From: Penium margaritaceum
Lineage: Eukaryota > Streptophyta > Zygnematophyceae > Desmidiales > Peniaceae
Assembly: GCA_023375785.1 (NCBI GenBank)
Contig: SZWC01001525.1
Coordinates: forward strand, 3,480 to 46,148
Reading direction: 5' to 3'
DNA: 42,669 bases
The notes beneath the pieces were generated by a model. It was given only the letters and a program-made list of their open reading frames with translations, did not search any database and was not told the DNA's origin. Shown here piece by piece: positions 11,089 through 22,062 of the stretch (position 1 is its first letter; every line of letters begins with the position of its first letter). The position numbers and the translations under genes were made by a program.

Positions 11089-12160
11089 GCCCATGAGTTA
11101 CATGACCTGGGTCTAGAACCGTGTTCTCCATGGTCCTCTGCCTTGTACCATAACGTCATTTTGGTGATGATACGGCACTCGTGCCGATCACCGAATCGCT
11201 CGAGTTTGGGATAGCTTTGCATCAGTTTGGCTTCCCGATGACCTTCGTTATAGGAAGCTCTCCCAGCGTTGGCGCCTTTACCCCTTTTGGATGTCTCTAA
11301 CCAGTGAAAGGCTTTGCGCTTTTGGGATGCGAAGCGTTAGTGTATCGTTTTGTTTTTCCATGTTCTTGGAGTCAGAATTCCTTTGTGACCTGAGTCGTCC
11401 CTCGTCTCTTGCCTATTTGTTATCGCTTTCTTGATTACAGGTGGAGGTAGATTCTACGGTCCCTACTGTTTGCGTAATTCCTGTTGCTGTCACTTCCTAG
11501 TAGCCTTCATCCTCGTTGCATCTCCAGGTGTCAGGCACAGTTCCAACACAGTCCTCTGAGTCCATCCCGACCTTGTCGCCTGGCGCGTTCGGCTCTCCTG
11601 CTTCCCTTGTCTTGTCTTAACCTGTTGTCTCGTCTAAGTCCATGTTTTGTGCACACTCCTTTGCGACCCGATCCAGTCCGCTCACCCCTGTCATGCCCAG
11701 TCCCCCTACTCCTCACTTGCCTCCGTCCAGTGTTCCCCCCGGTCCTGCACCCATCTCTCCATTTGTCCATAGAGGATGCCTTAGCGCTCTCCCTACCCGC
11801 TCCTCCAACGTCTCTGCGTCCTCCACCAGATCATCACAGTCTCAACCTGAGCAGCCGCTACTGTTGCCGACCAGTATGGATGCCTTGAGCCTGGCCACAA
11901 GGGTTTCCCACCCCAACTCTNATGCCCAGTCCCCCTACTCCTCACTTGCCTCCGTCCAGTGTTCCCCCCGGTCCTGCACCCATCTCTCCATTTGTCCATA
12001 GAGGATGCCTTAGCGCTCTCCCTACCCGCTCCTCCAACGTCTCTGCGTCCTCCACCAGATCATCACAGTCTCAACCTGAGCAGCCGCTACTGTTGCCGAC
12101 CAGTATGGATGCCTTGAGCCTGGCCACAAGGGTTTCCCACCCCAACTCTATCCTTGGGTA
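11089..12160 (+). pseudogene. Copy B2 integrase C-terminus and Pro/Ser-rich linker, disrupted
   Basis: Eroded integrase C-terminal sequence is followed by a Pro/Ser-rich linker (about 11484-12160) as usual between integrase and RT. It contains a 228-bp exact direct duplication separated by one N (see separate entry). No continuous frame is present. Confidence 0.6.
11693..12149 (+). repeat. Exact 228-bp direct duplication around a single N
   Basis: 11693-11920 and 11922-12149 are identical base for base as far as I can compare by eye, with one N (11921) between. In an element as mutated as B2, a perfect tandem copy centred on an N is best read as overlapping contig ends joined without merging. 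Confidence 0.9.
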
Positions 12161-12163
12161 TGC

Positions 12164-12780
12164 ATGTTCGCGACAAAGCATGACAAAGCACTTGACACTA
12201 TCATCCTTGATAGTGTCGCAGAGTGTCATACAACTGATGTTGTGTCACCCTCATCTCATTCCACCACAGTTCAACAGGCACGTGCGAGACCCAACTCCCA
12301 TCAATGGGAGGCTGTCATGCAAGATAAGCTTAGAGCTGTAGACGACCATGCCGTCTATGAGCTGGTCGATCTATCGCTGGGGCACAAGGCCATTGATGTC
12401 AGATGGATTTACCAAAAAAAATACGAGCCCAATGGTGAGCTTGACAAATACAAGGCATGTCTTACTGCCAAGGGGTTTTCCCAAGTCTCCGGTGTTGACT
12501 TCAACGAGACATTTGCCCTCGTCGGACGTTACAGCACCGCTTAAGCTCTCGTAAGTCTCGTTGCACACCATGATTTGGAGCTCGAGCAAACAGATGTCAA
12601 TAACGTTTTCCTGCATGGACGGTTGGATGAGGAGATTTACATGGTCCACCATCTATGGTTTTCAAATGGTGCTGCCAAATTCTGGGGACTCCGAAAGGCC
12701 CTTTAGAGCCTCAAGCAGTCCCCAAGGTGCTGGAATCAGGAGATTGCTTTAATCCTAGAGAAATTGGGATACCAACAGAG
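12164..12780 (+). pseudogene. Copy B2 reverse transcriptase, N-terminal half
   Basis: Plus-strand frame with QDKLRAVDDHAVYELVDL, WIYQKKYEPNGELDKYKA, KGFSQVSGVDFNETFALVG, a TAA at 12542-12544, then QTDVNNVFLHGRLDEEIYMV, a TAG in place of the usual Tyr of the LYG-type motif, LKQSPRCWNQEI and GYQQSTVDPS. The last block aligns with the site where copies A1 and A4 carry TAG. Confidence 0.85.
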
Positions 12781-13820
12781 CACAGTTGATCCTTCAATTT
12801 TTTTCACCTCATAGTGAGTACCATTTGCCGCCATCCTCGTCTATGATGATGAGTTGCTGATTGCGTCTGTGAGTCAAGAGGCAGTTGTGTCTGTTCATTC
12901 CCTGTTGTAGTCAACGTACAAGATGAAAGACTTTGATCCGGCTCGTATCTTTCTGGGCATGGAGCTTGATCGTGGCCGTGCTCGTCACATTCTCCGCGTT
13001 CACCTCTCTGCGTATGTCAGAAGCCTGGAGGAGCACTTTGCCTCCTTGCTCAAGTCTACGCTCACTACCTCAACACCAATGACACCAGCTGGATAGCAGA
13101 TGTTAAAATCATTGGACGTGTCAAAGCTGTGAGAGCCACTGGATGTGACTGACTAAACATGAGTCATACGGTCTTTGATATACTTGGCTACCACCATAAG
13201 AAGAGACATTACCTTTGTGGTGATTTTTCTGGCACAGTTCTCACATTACCCTAGGGCACAACACATGGAGGCAGCGCTGCGTGTCATCAAGTATGCGCTC
13301 TCTATTGCATGCGTTGATCTCTGTTACTGGGTACAACCGTTAGTGGTCGTGGATGGATACACTGACGGTGATTGGACGCATGATGTGGATGCTCGCAATC
13401 GCACTAGCTATATCTTCATTGTTGGGAGGAGAGCAATCTCAAGGAAAAGTGGCAAGAAAGGTTGTGTTACACGTACTCAAGTGAGGAAGAGTGTTGCCCA
13501 TGGAGCAGGTACTTGTGAGAGCATCTGGCTATGGCGACAGTTGCAACAGTTGTGTGTCCCCATCCACTGCATCACTTTGCTTTGCGACAAGTAAAGTACA
13601 AATTGCTGGATACAATGGCATGTATCACACGTGCACGAAGCATATCAATGTTGAACACCATTTTGTGTGTGAGTGTGTGGCTGCAAGGAATGTTCAGATT
13701 GTGTGGGTTGACATCCAACAACAACAAGCTGACTTCCTCACCACCTTTCTTAGCAGTAATGTCTTCAAGGTGGCAGTTCTTGCTGTTGGGCTGTTGTGCG
13801 CTCGTTATGCTCCAGGCTGA
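12781..13820 (+). pseudogene. Copy B2 RT catalytic region and RNase H
   Basis: The catalytic block reads LVYDDELLIAS (tetrad at 12842-12853) instead of the usual YVDDLLIAS, so the motif has been rearranged. Then YKMKDFDPARIFLGMELDR, the thumb and connection with several stops, and RNase H: YLATTIRRDITFVV, VDGYTDGDWTHD, ISRKSGKKGC, TLLCDK followed by TAA. After a frameshift the C-terminal end continues in another frame (CTKHINVEHHFVCE, ADFLTTFLSSN). Inactive. Confidence 0.85.
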
Positions 13821-13923
13821 GCTGTTGTGCCATTGCCTGTGTACTGTCATGTGTCTCTTCCTGTGACGTTGGTACTGTGCCTGTGAGCGTCTGTGTGTGT
13901 TCTGGCTATGGATCATGGGGGAG

Positions 13924-14470
13924 TCTTGGTTATGCGTCAGTACCACATGGTGACCTCTGGCCTTGTTGCACACTCACCTCACTGATGCAAGTAAATGACC
14001 AGAGATAGACAATGCTGCATGCTCGACCATAATAAAGGCGTGACCTCACGATGGGCCAATACCTTGGGCCCAGAGGCCAAAATTCTTCATCATGCTTGCA
14101 TATTCTTGTGTCTCAGCCATACACATTACATATTTCTTGTTTGCATTCCTGGCATAGACTGAGACGGATGCTCGAGCAAGCCTTATTCCTTCAAGCTGCT
14201 TGCTGGGAAAACGTTGGGGTGGGTTATTCCCAACTTTGGTAGGTGGTGGTTCGAAACCACCAATCCTGAGGGTAGCGAGCCAGAGTGAGCTAATTGATGG
14301 CTCCCTCGCTCTCACGTGGATCACTGCGGTGACCTATGACTTGCCCTTTTTGACTTGTTTCTCACTACTTTTTGTGCGTAACTCTGCGTGCTCTTCTCAC
14401 GACATGGTTCCATGAGTCTCTCGGTGACCTACATGCTTTGAATTCCTTTCTTGTGTTCCTTGCCTATCCA
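13924..14470 (+). repeat. 3' LTR of copy B2
   Basis: Starts directly after the purine tract; the first dinucleotide reads TC rather than TG, probably a mutation. Ends about CTATCCA at 14470. It contains two neighbouring hairpins at about 14208-14262: GTTGGG...CCCAAC and GGTGGTT-CGA-AACCACC. Confidence 0.82.
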
Positions 14471-14991
14471 AGCTGGCCAAAATGCCCTCGGCCAAACGGC
14501 CAAAGAGTCCTAAAGTTGATGCGCAATGGGCCATGAATGTAATTTCCAAAATTCCCACTCGCGGTGTTTAGGGACTCGTCTACACTAGGGACATAACAAG
14601 CTCTTACACCAAGCCAAACATAGGTGGTTCACAGTGTGACGTCAAGCGAAGGCTGGGCGGTTCGCACAGATGAGGTGCGGAGCATAAGACGATTCAATGA
14701 GTAGAGCGCTCAAGTCGAGGGACGCATGTGATATCACGTCGTAAGTGGTCACTTTGCGAAACTCTGCCGATAAGTCGTGAGATTCTGAGGACATCAAGAC
14801 GCGGCTTGATATGAGTCTAGCATTGTCACAAAGTCAACCAAAAAGCATTGAAACATTGATAGAGTTCGTGACACTTCTCTCAACCCTTCTTGAAAGTGGT
14901 CGATAGTGTCGAAACCTTCAGAAACAAAACACCAAAGGTCCAAGCAGGCGGCAAACAGTGTAAAGAATGTGAGGTTGATGCATAGTGGGCC
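14471..14991. other. Spacer between B2 and A3
   Basis: No convincing ORF, repeat or RNA gene seen. Confidence 0.5.
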
Positions 14992-15633
14992 TATTGTGAT
15001 GTAAGTTGTCCCCGTCTGTCTTGTAAAGCTCACCATGACCACTCGGCCATGTTCATACTTGCGCAAATACCTACTACTGGCCCAGCTGAAGTCGGGGCGC
15101 CAATCTGGTGGTGATCCACAAATCTGCAGCTGCTGGACAGTTGCTACGACATCCTGGTTTCTTGCTCGGACCTTCTGCTATTTTTCTGTTGACTCCAGGA
15201 TTTTCTAGGTGGACTGGCCATGTGTATTTTTTGCATGCTTTTGTGTTGTCTATCCACCGCTTGATGCCAGACCCATGCATGTGTCCAAGCGCAGCATCTG
15301 GCTCAAGACTTTGCACCTCGAGGATTAGACAGTGTGTTGTTCAGACGCTTGAGCGCAGAGTTCCAGCCAAAACAGTGGTTTTGGGCCGGTTGTAAAGCAA
15401 ACTGACCCTGCCGCGTGTGTCACCCGCCCTTCACCATAGCAACCATTCATGTTATGCGCTTTTCAGTTGCCATCTCTCTCAAAACATTGAAGCTATTGTT
15501 CTTATGAGACATTGAGTGTCTCACCTAGCCCAATCCTTGTTGTTTCTATACATGCTCATTGCGCTAGTGCAATCACTGATTGTGTTGCCCTATCAGCAGC
15601 AGCAGTGCTAGGAGGCTTCCGGGTAGTTTCTTA
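14992..15633 (+). repeat. LTR of copy A3
   Basis: About 642 bp. The first bases read TATTGTGATG where A4 has TGTTGTGATG, so the terminal TG is mutated. The inner end abuts the PBS. Confidence 0.82.
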
Positions 15634-15645
15634 TGGTATTAGAGC
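15634..15645 (+). other. Primer binding site of copy A3
   Basis: TGGTATTAGAGC, identical to the PBS of A4 (33295-33306), one base from the tRNA-iMet complement. Confidence 0.88.
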
Positions 15646-15860
15646 AGCGAGGAATCCCTTAGTGAGATTCACACAAAAAACACAGCAGTGGCACCGCCAA
15701 TGTGAGCCACAGCTATATCCATGGACCCACTACACCACGGTGTCCCACCGTAGCACAGAGACGTCATTGCAACAAGAGCTGAAGCCGCATCATCAAGCAA
15801 TCACCACAGAGGCAGCGGTGGGTTACCCAGCCCTGTCTACTAGCAGTTCAACCACGTGGT

Positions 15861-17920
15861 GGTGCTGGACCATCTGCGAAGATTCTTTGAATTTTCATTT
15901 CAGGTCGCACTTACCACCCCTCTCCCCGGACACTTGAGATTAGGACTGCCATAATTGCCACCTAATGCAATGACCACTCTCCATGGGCTTCCACATACAC
16001 GCATCCCTACAGGAGAGTGGAACACCATGATAGCTTCACAAAACGAGTGGTGTCTAGAGGTTGAAACACATTCAAGTGTGTTAGGAGTTCTCCACGCTCT
16101 GTGGAATTTTTATCTGCCATTTGTGTAGCCCGATGTTTATGCCAACAGGCCAACCAGTCCATCTCTTAACTTTCTCAGATGGGAAACATTGGTTGATTTC
16201 CCAGATATTGAGTAACATGCCCACATACACTTCAGGATGATATGGATTTTTGCATGCTTGTGTGGCTTCTGGTTGATTATCTGGCTAGTTGCCGGTTGCT
16301 GGTCCTGCTATGGTCATGAAGAAGGATTTTAAGGCAGCAAATGCTCTTGGATTTTATGTCGACATGTCTGGCTCAACCTAATGGATGGCTGCGAGATTAC
16401 CTCTTTTTTTTTGGGCACAAGGTCAAACTCGCTTCACCGTGCATGCTAAAACCTACCAACCCGTCACTACTCACTACTCACTATTTCTCAGTGTGAGATT
16501 CAAATCCACGTCTCTTATCTCCTCGCTCCCTCATCCACTTGCCCTTACGTGTCTCCCCTAACAACAACGGGAGGGGGAGAGCTCTTGAATGGCCAACGGG
16601 GTCACTTTCCGTACCTCATTGAGAAGACCATACCACTCCACCCTCCGGAAGATTTCACACCTCTCAATGAAGACATAGCTGACTATCAATTGCTCTCCAG
16701 GCCCATCTCCTAGTCGTCAGTCTCTCCCTCCGCCTCGCCACACCTCAACTCCACTGTAATCATCTTGGCGGCCCGTCCCTCACTATGATGCCATGGACTG
16801 TAAAGGCTACTGTCCCCAGGCCATTTTCTCGTGTTGTGTGTGCTCCCCCTGCGTGACATTGTGACACAACACCTGCAATTGGAACAAAAGTATCAAGCAG
16901 AGGGACGTCTCCTTTGGTGACAGACCATCCACCAGAATGGATGTGTTGCACTGTTTGCAGATAACGGCAACCTGTCAACGCGGCTCCTGATATAGGCGTA
17001 CCATCACCTGCAAAGCTAAGGTGGACTGTTCTGAATGTGAAACTTTTGTGGTAAGGTCCACCATAGGGTGACTTGGTCATAAGCAATGATTTCTAAAGGG
17101 ATGTTTTCTAATCCATACGCTTAAAGTGTATTATATGCAACCAAACTGAATTGCCAATGGCAGTTATGAAAGCCAAAGTCATCTTCAGCTTCTTTCATTA
17201 AGGGAAGAATCACTCTTGTTGGATTACATGGTGTCTATTTGATGTCAGATCTCTTCAATTTCTTCAAGAGGATAAACATTGTTGTTTTTAAACCAGGTTC
17301 ACCAATGTTATACTAGAAACCACCTTATACTAAGTTTCATTCCAAAAGAAACGGTTGTCTTTTCTGCTGTTAACCTTGGCAGAGAAGCCACAAAACAAAA
17401 AAGCTCACAAAGATTGTTACAATCTATTCCTTTACATGTGTGTCTGGTGCACCCCAAACTCAATCAGGCTTATACTTTACCTTCAAGAGTACTAATGCCT
17501 TAGCAATGAATCTCAAGAAGAGATCAAGACATCAATACACAAGAGAGAAATTGATCAACATGCAAGACAAGTGTTTTTGTAGATGTATGTCAAATCCCAT
17601 AACTCAATAGTGCATTCCTGAGAAATGGCTCGATCCATCCATATTACCAATAGACTTGTGCTGTGGGCTCGACACATGAGCATCCTAGTGCCAAGGTGCA
17701 AGACAGAATTGTAGATTCCAGGAAGCTACGGACTTCCTTTCTTGGAAACTTCCTTCACAACCAAGTTGTCCATGTGGCCAACATCAAACTCATGACCTTT
17801 TGCTAGGCCAAATGAAGAAAATGGCCATTTTAACCACTCACCCCACATGGTGTGACCACAACTCATATCTCATGAGAGACAGAGCATGAGTGGGTCACCA
17901 TGAAATGGATCCAGGGGTCA
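15861..17920. other. Unrecognised region left of copy E
   Basis: Roughly 2 kb of more AT-rich sequence. The longest ORF is on the minus strand at 16760-17086 (108 codons; contains FAGDGTPISGAALTG and DTFVPIAGVVSQC). I do not recognise it and see no initiation or family signal. If F extends under copy E, part of this may be the 3' end or LTR of F, but I could not find the matching LTR. Confidence 0.4.
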
Positions 17921-17925
17921 TACCT
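17921..17925. repeat. Target site duplication of copy E, left
   Basis: TACCT immediately before the LTR TG; exact partner at 26594-26598. Confidence 0.9.
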
Positions 17926-18486
17926 TGTCAAGAATGAGAACACAAGGAATGTATTTGATTGAATAAATGAGGGAGAACTAGGACAACTTGTGGCCTAAGA
18001 AGCAGAACAGAAAGCTAAACAGTAATTGGGGTGAGGTGAGGTACTGTAAAGGGGAGGCCGTGGGGAGGTGAGGTGGTGGGAAGGTGAGGTTGGGAGGAGG
18101 TGAGGTGTGGTGGTCATGTGAGGAGGTGAGGTGGTGGGAAGTTGAGGTGGGAAGGTGAAGTGGTGGGAAGGTGAGGTGGTGGGGAGGTGAGGTGATGGGA
18201 AGGTGAGGTTACCCAGATTTAGGGGAAAGATATTCTTGGGTGAAATGGTGGTGTAGCCCGTTATGGAAGAGGGCAAGGTAGGGCAGTCCCTAGATGGGAT
18301 AATGCATCGAGTAGATTTGGGAGTAAATGGGTGGGGTAGTCCAAGAAGGGACAAATAGGCAAGGCAGCCCAGTGAAGGGCAAAATGGTGAGCTTGGATGG
18401 GGAATAATGCACATGGCGGGGTTGGAACCTGTGAGGTGAGTCACATGAATCAATGTGAGAAGCAAGAGACTCAGATTTCAATGACA
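17926..18486 (-). repeat. 3' LTR of copy E
   Basis: Plus strand runs TGTCAAGAATGAG ... AATGACA. The middle (about 18030-18215) is a minisatellite of GAGGTGAGGTGGTGGGAAG-like units, whose copy number accounts for the length difference from the other LTR. Just inside lies a purine tract on the element strand (CAAGGGGTA, from 18487). Confidence 0.92.
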
Positions 18487-18519
18487 TACCCCTTGAAATC
18501 TCGGTTCTCACATTGACAC

Positions 18520-19263
18520 CCCTTGAATCTGAGGAGGGCGAAGGCCGAGGAGAGGAAGGAGGTGGTGGTGGTCTTCATGGGAGAGGGCTTTGGTCAAGAT
18601 GTCCGCCACGTTGGCCACGGAGGACACATTGCGGACGTCCTAGTGACCAGATTTCCCTTTCTCGCAAATGTAGAAGTACCAAAGCTCGATGTGCTTGGTA
18701 CAAGCGTGGAACACCGGATCCTTGGTAAGGGCGATGGTGCTAACTTTTTCGCACCACAAGCGAGGCTGAGGCTGAGGATGACCAAGCTCGTAGAGGAGGG
18801 TGCAGAGCCAGGTGGCCTCTTGTACTGCCATGGTGCCGGCGTAGAGGTCCCCCTTGCAAGAGGAGAGAGAGACGGAAGAGGACCGAGTGGATCGCCAACT
18901 GATGAGACCAGAACCAAGGAAGAAACCATTGCCTTGGGTAGAATGGCGATCAGCTTGGTCGTCGGCCCAAGAAGATTCGGTGAAACCTCAAGTGACCCAT
19001 CAAGAGTTAGGCCGTATGACTGAATCGAGTGGAGGTAGCGGAGGACTCGCTTGGCAGCACGCCAGTGGTAGGTGGAGAAATGTCCTGAGCCAACAAAGCA
19101 GGAGAGGACACTGAGAGGGTAGGCCAGGTCAGGACGTGCAGACCATGGCATACATGAGACAGCCAACCAACTCAGGAAAGATGTCCAAAGATGGTGTGGT
19201 GGTGGGGATAGAAGGGTTGGTAAGGCCGTGGTCAGTGGAGAGAGGCGTTGTCGTGCCATTGGA
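18520..19263 (-). pseudogene. Copy E RNase H remnant
   Basis: Minus strand, spread over at least two frames: LISWRSTRSSSVSLSSC, TMAVQEATWLCTLLYELG, HACTKHIELWYFYICEKG and VADILTKALSHEDH at the C-terminus, followed by the purine tract and LTR. These are the usual copia RNase H landmarks (SWRS, TKHI, ADILTK). Stops and frameshifts break it. Confidence 0.85.
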
Positions 19264-19659
19264 TTAGAGTTGACCAAATTTGAGGAGGATGGAGTTGATG
19301 TATGTTTCTTGAGTGAGGGTGACGGTGCGGTTGGCGTGGTCCCGCCAAAACTCCATGCCCAAGTAGTGGATGAACTTGCCCAGATCCTTCATAGTGAACT
19401 GCTGCATGAGGGCTTCTTTGAGGGCAACGAGCTTGGAGATGTCACTCGAGGCAAGTGTCATGTCATCAATGTAAGCAAGGAGGAAGCAACCGGAAGAAGA
19501 AGTCTGAATCAAGAGGCTAGCGTCAAACTGGGCAGCTTGGAACAAAAAGGAAATGAGAGTAGAGAGGAGCTTGGAGTGCCACTCATGGGATGATCTCTTG
19601 AGGTCGTAGACGGGTCAATGAAGACACCAATCGGCGTCGGAGAGGGTGGTGGGATGACC
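19264..19659 (-). pseudogene. Copy E reverse transcriptase, catalytic part
   Basis: Minus-strand ORF with FDASLLIQTSSSGCFLLA, the catalytic YIDD (plus 19462-19473) followed by MTLASSD, then FTMKDLGKFIHYLGMEF. The catalytic tetrad is intact although neighbouring parts are not. Confidence 0.88.
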
Positions 19660-21030
19660 TTAAGGAGGCTCAAGAAATGTGAACTCATGAAGACCACTTT
19701 GAAGAAAGGCGGAGGAAATATCCATGGAGCGGAGCTCCATATCACAAGCAATGGCAACGTGGAAAAGGGTGCGGAAGGTAGTGAGTTTTGCTATTGGGGA
19801 GTGAATAACAAAGAAGTCAATGATGTGCCATTGAGAGAAATCCTTCACGACGTACCAGGCTTTGAAGTCGACCGGCTTCCCAAGGGCGACCTTCACCGGG
19901 TAGATCCACATTCCCTTCACTACGTTGGTGGTGAGGGGGCGGGAAACCTCAGAGTAGGTTCCGGTGGACTGAAAACTGGCGAGTTCACTGGCCATTGAAA
20001 TGTGCCACTCCGTAGTGTGAGGCCCACCGAGAGCTTGCTCATAGGTGGTGGGAACCAGGATGGGAGGGAAAGGAGTAGTGGTGACAAAGATGAGAAGAGT
20101 TGAGGGAGGAGAGAGGACAGGGACTAGAAGGCAGTGAAAATTGGGGGGAGAGGGACCGTGGTGAAACCAATGAGGAAGGGTGGCAGGGGAAGTTGTGATG
20201 GAGAGGACTTCTTTGCGACATTCCTCAATAAGACCAAGGTTACCACCGCGAGAGACGGGTGGCTGAAGGCGGGAGGAGCAACGAGGGCCGGTGGAAGGGC
20301 GAGGCAAAAGCGTGGGTGGGGAGGCGGGAGGGAGGGAGGGAGAAGAGGATGAAGGGGAGAGGAGGCCGAGACTACAAAGCTCTCGGAGGCTGATGGGGGG
20401 GTAGGAAGAAGGGGCCGAGTGCAAGAGGGGAAGTTCGAAGAGGAGAGGAAGGGGGAGGGGGGAAAAGGAACCACGGTCAGAGGAGGAGAGCAGGGAGGAG
20501 AGCAGGGAGAAGGGGAGGGAGGAAGAAGGGGAAATCTGGGAGGAGAGGATGGAGGTGAGGTGGAGTGAGGAGGAGGGGGGGAACCGGAAAGGGAGGAAGT
20601 GGGGGAAGGGCTCCAAGAAGTCTGGAGGATGGGGTTGAGAGAGGTGGCGGGAAGGGGAGGACGTCAAAGTGGGCCCACTCGAGAGTGGGTGTTTAGTGGG
20701 AGGTAGGAGTGGAAAAGGGGAAGGTTTCATCAAAGGTGTCGTTAATGTTGCATGTCTCTTGGCCCATGGCGGGGTCAAAGAACACGTAGTCGGTCGACAT
20801 TGGAGCAAAGCCCACAAACATGTGACGGGCAGCACGTGGGTCAATCTTGGTTGTGTGTTGCTCCGAGCGTTGGTGTTTTTTAGGAGGACGTACACCGTAG
20901 AAACCCACACGTGAAGAAAAGAGACATCCGGATTCTTACTAAACCATGCCTCCCATGGAGTGACATCTGAGAGAATGGTGGTGGGATAGAGGTTGTGGAC
21001 GGGGAAGCGTAACGTAGAGCGTACGCCCAA
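19660..21030 (-). pseudogene. Copy E integrase C-terminus, linker and RT N-terminus
   Basis: A 456-codon minus-strand frame. It begins in integrase C-terminal sequence (TPWEAWFSKNPDVSFLHVW), passes through a long Ser/Pro/Leu-rich linker, and ends in RT: TEWHISMASELASFQSTGTY, KGMWIYPVKVALGKPVDFKA, and SMDISSAFLQSGLHEF. The linker is low complexity and gives long shadow ORFs on both strands. Confidence 0.85.
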
Positions 21031-21453
21031 TAGGGCTTTGGTGCGGAAGCATGAGCAGGGAGTGTGCGGATGATGGAAAGGAGCGAGCCATTGTGACGTT
21101 TGGTAACATCATTTTGTTTTGGTGACTTTGGAAGAGTGAGTTGATGGTCAATTCCGTGGTGATCGCAAGACTCGTGGAGAGGAACTCACCTCCAGGTTCG
21201 GAGCGAAGATGGAGAATGCCGCGGTCGAAGCGGACGGAGGCATGGTGTGCCTATGCGAGGAAGACGTCCTGTGCATCGGATTTGCAGGCAACTGGGAGTC
21301 CAATTCCAAAGCGGGTGAATTCATCAATGATAGTGAGGAAGTAAGCCTGACCTTGGATAAAGGTGGGGTGAATTGGGCCAAAGAGGTCTAGGTGGACCAA
21401 GTCGAGAGGCCTAAGGGAACGGGAGGGGTGAGGAAGATGGTTGGTGGCTTGAG
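21031..21453 (-). pseudogene. Copy E integrase core remnant
   Basis: Reading the minus strand from about 21453: NHLPHPSRSLRPLDLVHLD, LFGPIHPT, YFLTIIDEFTRFGIGLPVA (first catalytic Asp), RSEPGGEFLSTSLA where SD(N)GGEF is expected (second Asp missing), and NDVTKRHNGSL where NGVAER is normal (Glu replaced). The upstream end is cut by the inserted hairpin element; the matching pre-integrase domain is at 24553-24665. Confidence 0.8.
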
Positions 21454-22062
21454 TTATGGTTAATCACCCCTCTTTTATACACTTCATGACCTATGTATAC
21501 AAATCCTCCATTATCTTTGCTTCTTGGAAGTTCACTAACATGTATACACAAAATACATCACTAGTTTATTGGTGAAAAAATGTAGTTTTTGTTTTCAGAG
21601 AAAATCATAATCATTTATGGTGAATTCTAATACGTTGTTCTCTGTTTATTAAAAGATGTATACAATGATTTTAAGGTCACCTAGTTTTTTCCTATGAATG
21701 TCTGAAGGGTATGTTAGTCCTACATAGTATGTGATCGATATCTAGAGACGGAACAGATTTCCGTCTTCGACGGCGCAAAGGACATGCAGTTGCTTTTCTG
21801 AATTTTCGCAAGTGCCGCGAGCGTAATTTGCTCGGAGTCCATTTCCCCCCCCCCTCCCCCCTCCCCAGACACCGCGAGTGTATTGGGGGAGTGTATTGGG
21901 GGGTGTATCTTGCATACGCTAAAAAATGTACACAAGTGTATTTGTACACTTGTCTTCAAAATCGACCCCCCTTCAGATACACTACCCAATACACCCCCAC
22001 AATACATTTCGACTTCGGGGGGGGGGGGGGGGGGGGGGCCAACTCGTTCCCCCCCCCCCCCC

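Larger units (their letters stand above)
8346..14470 (+). mobile_element. Copy B2: Ty1/copia LTR retrotransposon (family B)
   Basis: A plus-strand element with a 3' LTR (13924-14470), a truncated 5' LTR (about 8346-8840), a weak PBS, and protease, GAG-pre-integrase, integrase, RT and RNase H remnants in copia order. It is heavily eroded by stops of all three kinds, frameshifts and lost catalytic residues. A purine tract (GATCATGGGGGAG, 13911-13923) precedes the 3' LTR. No target duplication is visible because the 5' LTR has lost its outer end. Proteins resemble family A but the LTRs do not. Confidence 0.88.
14992..15860 (+). mobile_element. Copy A3: family-A 5' LTR with PBS and leader fragment
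   Basis: A family-A LTR (14992-15633) resembles the A4 LTR throughout, including TGTGATGT near the start, the CCACTCGGCC block, GCAGAGTT, AAAACAGTGGTTTTGG and GTGTCTC...CCTAG near the end. It is followed by a PBS and about 200 bp resembling the A4 leader. No gag or pol follows; similarity fades near 15860. It is a truncated element or the broken end of one whose remainder lies outside the window. Confidence 0.8.

Noticed and set aside
19660..21030. Long ORFs opposite the E linker as genes
   Set aside because: They are antisense to the Ser/Pro-rich linker; the real signal is the RT and integrase motifs on the minus strand.
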